From: Helicobacter sp. 11S03491-1
Lineage (GTDB): Bacteria > Campylobacterota > Campylobacteria > Campylobacterales > Helicobacteraceae
DNA length: 64,000 bases
Direction of reading: 5' to 3'
NCBI RefSeq assembly: GCF_002272835.1
Contig: NZ_MLAO01000004.1
Coordinates: 124,001 to 188,000 of the forward strand
Shown: piece after piece, positions 60,073 through 64,000 of the stretch
Numbering within the stretch: position 1 is the stretch's first letter
Layout of the letters: each line of letters opens with the position of its first letter
Notes under the pieces: generated by a model
The model's database searches: none
Told to the model about the DNA's origin: nothing
What the model saw: the letters and a program-made list of their open reading frames with translations, nothing else
Made by a program: the position numbers and the translations under genes

Positions 60073-60468
60073 CTACCATATACTACAAAGTGCTTCGCCA
60101 CCTACATTTTCTTTGTAAGCATCTTCATTGGCAACAACACCTTTACTGGTGCTTACCACGATCGTTCCATAACCATTTTTGAATTTTTTAAGTTCATTTC
60201 TTCCTTTATAAACTCTTCTTCCGGGCTTACTAATTCTTTTGACCTCATTAATAAGGGGAAACCCTCTTTCATCATAGGCGAGTTGAACCGAAATAGACTG
60301 TTTGCCTTCTTTATTATTTACATTATAATCTTTTACGAAACCTTTGGACTTAAATACTTCAAGAATAGATACAACAATCTTAGCATAATAAAGTGTTGTA
60401 ACCTCTAATCTTCTCATAGAAGCATTTCTAAGTCGTGTCAATGAATCTGCAATTATATCATTTACCAT
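60073..60468 (-). CDS. rpsH: 30S ribosomal protein S8
   Basis: S8 organises the 16S central domain and, in E. coli, represses the spc operon. The 131-aa product has [31 protein letters not shown] and the end [17 protein letters not shown]. 9 nt after rpsN. Confidence 0.98.
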   Translation of the reverse strand: MVNDIIADSLTRLRNASMRRLEVTTLYYAKIVVSILEVFKSKGFVKDYNVNNKEGKQSISVQLAYDERGFPLINEVKRISKPGRRVYKGRNELKKFKNGYGTIVVSTSKGVVANEDAYKENVGGEALCSIW

Positions 60469-60477
60469 ATTTTTTCC

Positions 60478-60663
60478 TTACCAACTAGCTTTACGAAGTC
60501 CGGGAATTAACCCTTCATTACCCATTTTTCTCAAGCATACCCTACAAAGTCCAAAATCTCTATAAACTGAATGAGGTCTGCCGCATACTTGACACCTGCT
60601 ATATTTTCTAGCGCTAAATTTAGCTTTTCTTTTTGCTTTTGCTATCATAGATTTTTTTGCCAT
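60478..60663 (-). CDS. rpsN: 30S ribosomal protein S14 type Z
   Basis: S14 completes the 30S head. This is the short zinc form, 61 aa from ATG 60663: [45 protein letters not shown] with two CxxC pairs, and GLRKASW at the end. The open frame further up (to 60744) lies inside rplE and is not used. Confidence 0.97.
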   Translation of the reverse strand: MAKKSMIAKAKRKAKFSARKYSRCQVCGRPHSVYRDFGLCRVCLRKMGNEGLIPGLRKASW

Positions 60664-60664
60664 T

Positions 60665-61210
60665 TTATTTTCCTTTTGCAAATGGCATGCCAAGCAATTC
60701 CAGCAACTTGAATGCCTCTTTATCTTTGTGTGTAGATGTAACAATAGTAATATTCATGCCATGGGTTACCATAATATCATCATAAATAACTTCAGGGAAC
60801 ATTAATTGTTCATTCAAGCCAAAACTATAATTTCCCCTTCCATCAAATCCATTTCGAGATACACCTCTGAAGTCTTTCACCCTAGGCAACGAAATAACAA
60901 TGAGTTTTTCTAAAAAATTATACATTTGATTGCCTCTTAAAGTAACTTTTACCCCCATAGGCATTCCTTCTCGCATTTTAAACCCGGCAACAGATTTTTT
61001 TGCCAAAGTAATAATAGCTTTTTGCCCTGCTATTAGCGAAATAGTATCTGCAATATTTTGCATAATTTTTGAATCTTTTGCATGATCACCCGCACCTACG
61101 CTAATCACAATTTTTTCGAGTTTTGGCAAAAGCATAGGATTTTTGATCCCAAGCTCGCTGGCCAATTTTGTTTTCACTTCTTCTTGATAGATTTTTTTCA
61201 AACCAAACAT
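60665..61210 (-). CDS. rplE: 50S ribosomal protein L5
   Basis: L5 binds 5S rRNA and P-site tRNA. The 181-aa product has [71 protein letters not shown] and [26 protein letters not shown]. One nt separates it from rpsN. Confidence 0.98.
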   Translation of the reverse strand: MFGLKKIYQEEVKTKLASELGIKNPMLLPKLEKIVISVGAGDHAKDSKIMQNIADTISLIAGQKAIITLAKKSVAGFKMREGMPMGVKVTLRGNQMYNFLEKLIVISLPRVKDFRGVSRNGFDGRGNYSFGLNEQLMFPEVIYDDIMVTHGMNITIVTSTHKDKEAFKLLELLGMPFAKGK

Positions 61211-61211
61211 A

Positions 61212-61445
61212 TTATTTCTCCTGCGCTTTCTTCACATTAGAAATACTCATAGGCATTTCTTTATTAACAAATCCGCCCTTAGGTTCATTATCTGTTGGCT
61301 TGATTGATTTCTTGACAATTTTACAGCCCTCTATGATAACCTCTGCACTTTTGGGTAAAACAGCTATAACTTTGCCTACTTTGCCCTTATCATCACCGGC
61401 AATAATTTTAACCATATCGCCTTTTTTTATTTTAAACTTTGCCAC
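61212..61445 (-). CDS. rplX: 50S ribosomal protein L24
   Basis: L24 is an assembly initiator at the tunnel exit. The 77-aa product has a KOW motif ([24 protein letters not shown]) and is shorter than the E. coli protein, as in related species. It shares a base with rplN. Confidence 0.96.
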   Translation of the reverse strand: MAKFKIKKGDMVKIIAGDDKGKVGKVIAVLPKSAEVIIEGCKIVKKSIKPTDNEPKGGFVNKEMPMSISNVKKAQEK

Positions 61446-61813
61446 TACAATACCTCCGGAGCTAACGATACTATTTTCATAAAATTCGCATACCGCACTT
61501 CTCTACTAACAGGACCAAAAATTCTTGTTCCCATAGGTTCTTTTTTTGCATCTAAAATAACAGCTGCATTGTCATCAAATCGAATCAAAGAACCATTTTC
61601 TCTATGAATTTCTTTTTTAGTGCGCACAATAACAGCCTTGATGACTTGTCCTTTTTTGACTTTTCCATTTGGAATGGCTTTTTTCACAGAAGCAACGATC
61701 ACATCACCCACTGTTGCATATCTCCTATGACTGCCACCCAATACTTTTATACACATAATTTCTTTTGCACCGCTGTTATCAGCAACATTTAATCTACTAA
61801 AACTTTGTATCAT
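61445..61813 (-). CDS. rplN: 50S ribosomal protein L14
   Basis: L14 forms subunit bridges. The 122-aa product from ATG 61813 begins [27 protein letters not shown] and contains [28 protein letters not shown]. The frame is open to 61834 but that part overlaps rpsQ. Confidence 0.98.
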   Translation of the reverse strand: MIQSFSRLNVADNSGAKEIMCIKVLGGSHRRYATVGDVIVASVKKAIPNGKVKKGQVIKAVIVRTKKEIHRENGSLIRFDDNAAVILDAKKEPMGTRIFGPVSREVRYANFMKIVSLAPEVL

Positions 61814-61814
61814 A

Positions 61815-62075
61815 TTACACCCCCACCAAAACAATATCTTTTAAGTTAAATGCTTTGGTTTTAGAAATTGGCTTACATTCAATAGCACTCACCACATCAC
61901 CGACTTTAACGGAATTATTTTCATCATGAATGGTATATTTTTTGAATCTTTTTACAATTTTTCTATATTTGGGATGTACGACTTTTCTTTCGACCAAAAT
62001 AACGACACTTTTATCTCCTGCCTTGCTGACTACCTTACCCTGGATGACTCTTTTATGGGGTTGTTTTTCACTCAT
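61815..62075 (-). CDS. rpsQ: 30S ribosomal protein S17
   Basis: S17 binds 16S helix 11 early in assembly. The 86-aa OB-fold product has [32 protein letters not shown] and [13 protein letters not shown]. It overlaps rpmC by 4 nt (ATGA). Confidence 0.97.
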   Translation of the reverse strand: MSEKQPHKRVIQGKVVSKAGDKSVVILVERKVVHPKYRKIVKRFKKYTIHDENNSVKVGDVVSAIECKPISKTKAFNLKDIVLVGV

Positions 62076-62272
62076 TTTGAATCCTTCTTAGCAGATATTG
62101 CAGTATTTAAGCGTGCAATATCTTTTCTTACTGCCACAATTTGACTGGAGTTGGTCAATTGCATTGTTTTGAGTTTGAGTCTTAACTCAAAAAGTTCAGA
62201 CTTTTTCTCTACTAACATTTTTTTCAATTCGCTTATTTCTTTATCTTTTAGTTCAATAAATTTCATTTTCAC
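62072..62272 (-). CDS. rpmC: 50S ribosomal protein L29
   Basis: L29 is a two-helix protein near the tunnel exit where SRP and trigger factor dock. The 66-aa product has [25 protein letters not shown] and [12 protein letters not shown]. It overlaps the rplP end by 20 nt. Confidence 0.96.
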   Translation of the reverse strand: MKMKFIELKDKEISELKKMLVEKKSELFELRLKLKTMQLTNSSQIVAVRKDIARLNTAISAKKDSK

Positions 62273-62678
62273 TCTCGCTAGTTATGATTTTTGTCTTAAA
62301 TGGCAATTTACTTTGGGCTAAAGCCAAAGCCTCTCGAGCAGTAACTTCATCTATTCCTGTCATTTCATAAATAATTCTACCGGGTTTGATATTCATCACC
62401 CACTTTTCTACACTTCCCTTACCTTTACCCATTCTTGTTTCTAACGGTTTAGCTGTCAAGGGTTTGTCAGGAAATACTCGAATCCAAACTTTACCCGCTC
62501 TTTTGATATGTCGCGTCATGGCAATCCTTGCTGATTCGATTTGTCTGGAATCAATCCTGCCATGCTCAAGCGCCTTAATGGCAATATCACCATAAGCCAA
62601 AGAAGCTCCTCTAAAAGATTTACCTCTATTTCTGCCCTTCATTTGCTTTCTGTATTTTGTTCTTTTTGGCATTAACAT
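62253..62678 (-). CDS. rplP: 50S ribosomal protein L16
   Basis: L16 contacts A-site tRNA. The 141-aa product has [62 protein letters not shown]. 5 nt after rpsC. Confidence 0.98.
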   Translation of the reverse strand: MLMPKRTKYRKQMKGRNRGKSFRGASLAYGDIAIKALEHGRIDSRQIESARIAMTRHIKRAGKVWIRVFPDKPLTAKPLETRMGKGKGSVEKWVMNIKPGRIIYEMTGIDEVTAREALALAQSKLPFKTKIITSESENEIY

Positions 62679-62683
62679 AGTTG

Positions 62684-63385
62684 TTATCTCCCTCTTCTTT
62701 TGGTTCTGGTTTCTCTATTTTCTCTAGTGTCCTCTTTCTTTTCAGGTTGGATACCTTTTTGCAAAACTTCACCTTTAAAAATCCAAACTTTAATCCCAAT
62801 GATTCCATAAGTTGTCATTGCTTCTGCAAACCCATAATCAATTTTTGCTCTGAGTGTATGGAGTGGCACTCTCCCTTCCATATACCATTCAGTCCTTGCC
62901 ATCTCCGCACCTGCTAATCTGCCGGATACTTTGACTTTAATCCCTTTTGCGCCTGATTTAATCGCTGTTTGCATAACTTTTTTCATAGCTCTTCTAAAAG
63001 CAACTCTTTTTTCCAACTGAGTAGCTACATTTTCAGCTGCCAATTGAGCATTAGCTTGGGGTCTTTTAACTTCTTTAATATTGATGGAAACCTCTCTTTG
63101 AACAACATTTTTCAAAGACTGCTTTACTTTTTCAATATCTGCACCTTTTTTACCAATAATTAAGCCCGGTCTTGCTGCTACCACAGTAACACGAATTTTT
63201 TTGGCAGCTCTTTCAATAATAATCTCACTCACCCCCGCATAATAAAGCTCTTTTTTCAAAAATTTTCTAATTTTGTAATCTTCTGCGATATTTAATGGCG
63301 TACTTTGAGTGCTTGGAAACCATCTTGAAGCCCAATTTCTGTTAATGCCTAATCTTAAACCTATTGGATTAACTTTTTGTCCCAT
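62684..63385 (-). CDS. rpsC: 30S ribosomal protein S3
   Basis: S3 lines the mRNA entry channel. The 233-aa product has [22 protein letters not shown], a KH domain ([23 protein letters not shown]) and [41 protein letters not shown]. The tail is basic and repetitive ([13 protein letters not shown]). 2 nt after rplV. Confidence 0.98.
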   Translation of the reverse strand: MGQKVNPIGLRLGINRNWASRWFPSTQSTPLNIAEDYKIRKFLKKELYYAGVSEIIIERAAKKIRVTVVAARPGLIIGKKGADIEKVKQSLKNVVQREVSINIKEVKRPQANAQLAAENVATQLEKRVAFRRAMKKVMQTAIKSGAKGIKVKVSGRLAGAEMARTEWYMEGRVPLHTLRAKIDYGFAEAMTTYGIIGIKVWIFKGEVLQKGIQPEKKEDTRENRETRTKRRGR

Positions 63386-63387
63386 AA

Positions 63388-63858
63388 TTATTTATCCTCA
63401 CCTTTTATTTTTTTGCTTGTTGGGGGAGTCTTTTTCAAAGTTGTTTGTTTAACTTCTTTGAGCTCTTTTTTTGATGTTTGCTTTGGCGTTGTTTTTTCTG
63501 AAACAGAAGCACTTTTTGGGGCGCTTTTTTTATTTTTGGAATTCTCCAACCCCACTTCAACCAAAATATGAGAAGTTGGTTTTCTAATAGGTGTAGCCCG
63601 ACCTTTTGCACGTGGCATAAATCTTCTCAACACAGGACCTGCATCCACTCTACAAGAAGTTATACAAACATTTTGTGCTTCATAACTTCCATTTGCAACC
63701 GCTGAAGCAATGACTTTAGAAATCACTCTGGCAGCTTTATTAGGTGTAAATTCCAAACTTGCAATTGCCAATTCAGCATTCATACCCTGAATTTCTCCGG
63801 CAATTAATCTGGCCTTGGTTGGAGAAAGTCTTATATATTTTAATAATGATGTGCTCAT
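63388..63858 (-). CDS. rplV: 50S ribosomal protein L22 with basic C-terminal extension
   Basis: L22 reaches into the exit tunnel. Residues 1-105 form the normal protein ([41 protein letters not shown]). Residues 106-156 are an extra Lys/Ser/Thr-rich low-complexity tail ([16 protein letters not shown] and similar). Tails of this kind occur in other epsilonproteobacterial L22 proteins. Total 156 aa against about 110 in E. coli. Confidence 0.97.
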   Translation of the reverse strand: MSTSLLKYIRLSPTKARLIAGEIQGMNAELAIASLEFTPNKAARVISKVIASAVANGSYEAQNVCITSCRVDAGPVLRRFMPRAKGRATPIRKPTSHILVEVGLENSKNKKSAPKSASVSEKTTPKQTSKKELKEVKQTTLKKTPPTSKKIKGEDK

Positions 63859-63867
63859 CTCTTCTCC

Positions 63868-64000
63868 TTATTTGCCTATTTTTTTCTGGACACTGCCTTT
63901 GTGTCCCTTAAAAGTTCTGGTAGGAGCAAATTCACCCAACTTATAACCTACATGATTTTCTGTAATATACACAGGAATGAAAATCCTACCGTTATGGACA
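63868..64000 (-). CDS. rpsS: 30S ribosomal protein S19, partial (5' end off window)
   Basis: The last 43 codons of rpsS are present, ending in TAA at 63868. The translation includes [27 protein letters not shown] and [13 protein letters not shown], the conserved C-terminal half of S19. The start lies beyond base 64000. It precedes rplV by 9 nt, the normal S10-operon order. Confidence 0.97.
   Translation of the reverse strand, partial: VHNGRIFIPVYITENHVGYKLGEFAPTRTFKGHKGSVQKKIGK

Overview
The window is a dense, AT-rich chromosome segment of an epsilonproteobacterium, most likely a Helicobacter. The evidence is the four-subunit pyruvate:ferredoxin oxidoreductase in the order gamma-delta-alpha-beta, an LPP20-family lipoprotein, tandem SNF-type sodium symporters, the psd/hypotheticals/ubiA-type/comEC/dnaB gene order known from H. 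pylori, futalosine-pathway menaquinone genes, and a ribosomal spc operon without rpmD. Several traits differ from H. pylori: a tetrathionate reductase, an RclA-like flavoenzyme, separate msrA and msrB genes, and a type II CRISPR locus. An enterohepatic species is plausible, but the species cannot be named from this sequence alone. No rRNA or tRNA gene was seen.

Layout. 1-2816 (minus): porGDAB, with porB cut by the window edge. 3033-5622: HAD phosphatase, MATE exporter and a secreted DUF302 protein. 5679-8963: rpsI-rplM, a small unknown gene with argB, and a D-2-hydroxyacid dehydrogenase. 8997-12436: a gene remnant, a CvfB-like S1 protein, an RclA-like reductase and a YdfG-like dehydrogenase. 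12469-19296 (minus): two SNF transporters, yejB, yejA and trpS. 19481-24139 (plus): lipoprotein, recA, eno, a FtsB/DivIC-like gene, an AMIN-domain gene and aroK, the last five closely coupled. 24170-24825: an eight-repeat CRISPR array followed by its own tracrRNA, with no cas gene anywhere in the window. 24830-25491: very AT-rich non-coding DNA. 25492-32978 (plus): ttrB-ttrC-ttrA with an OmpR-type regulator and a histidine kinase. 32982-36905: msrA, mqnD, a flavodoxin-fold oxidoreductase divergent from an HxlR regulator across a perfect 34-bp palindrome, a ThiE-like protein, a small membrane protein and atpB. 36999-39898: RDD protein, pyrE, frr, secG and a BioC-like methyltransferase. 40106-52895 (minus): thiL, nadC, nadA, psd, arginyltransferase, two unknown genes, a UbiA-type prenyltransferase, DUF502, comEC, dnaB, an MFS exporter, nnr and msrB. 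53028-64000 (minus): the alpha, spc and part of the S10 ribosomal operons, from rplQ back to a partial rpsS.

How it fits together. The genes describe a microaerobic or anaerobic respirer. Pyruvate is oxidised by PorGDAB, menaquinone is made by the futalosine route (MqnD and a MqnP-like prenyltransferase), and electrons can go to tetrathionate through a Tat-exported TtrA/TtrB pair and the membrane quinol dehydrogenase TtrC. The adjacent two-component system probably controls ttr: two TTTCACCCC direct repeats one helical turn apart lie just upstream of ttrB. RclA, MsrA, MsrB and the flavodoxin-fold enzyme suggest defence against oxidants.

The most unusual locus is the isolated CRISPR-tracrRNA unit. 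Its eight repeats are identical, its tracrRNA is intact with a good promoter, and each repeat ends in a -10-like sequence. Either Cas9 acts in trans from elsewhere in the genome or the RNAs have outlived the proteins.
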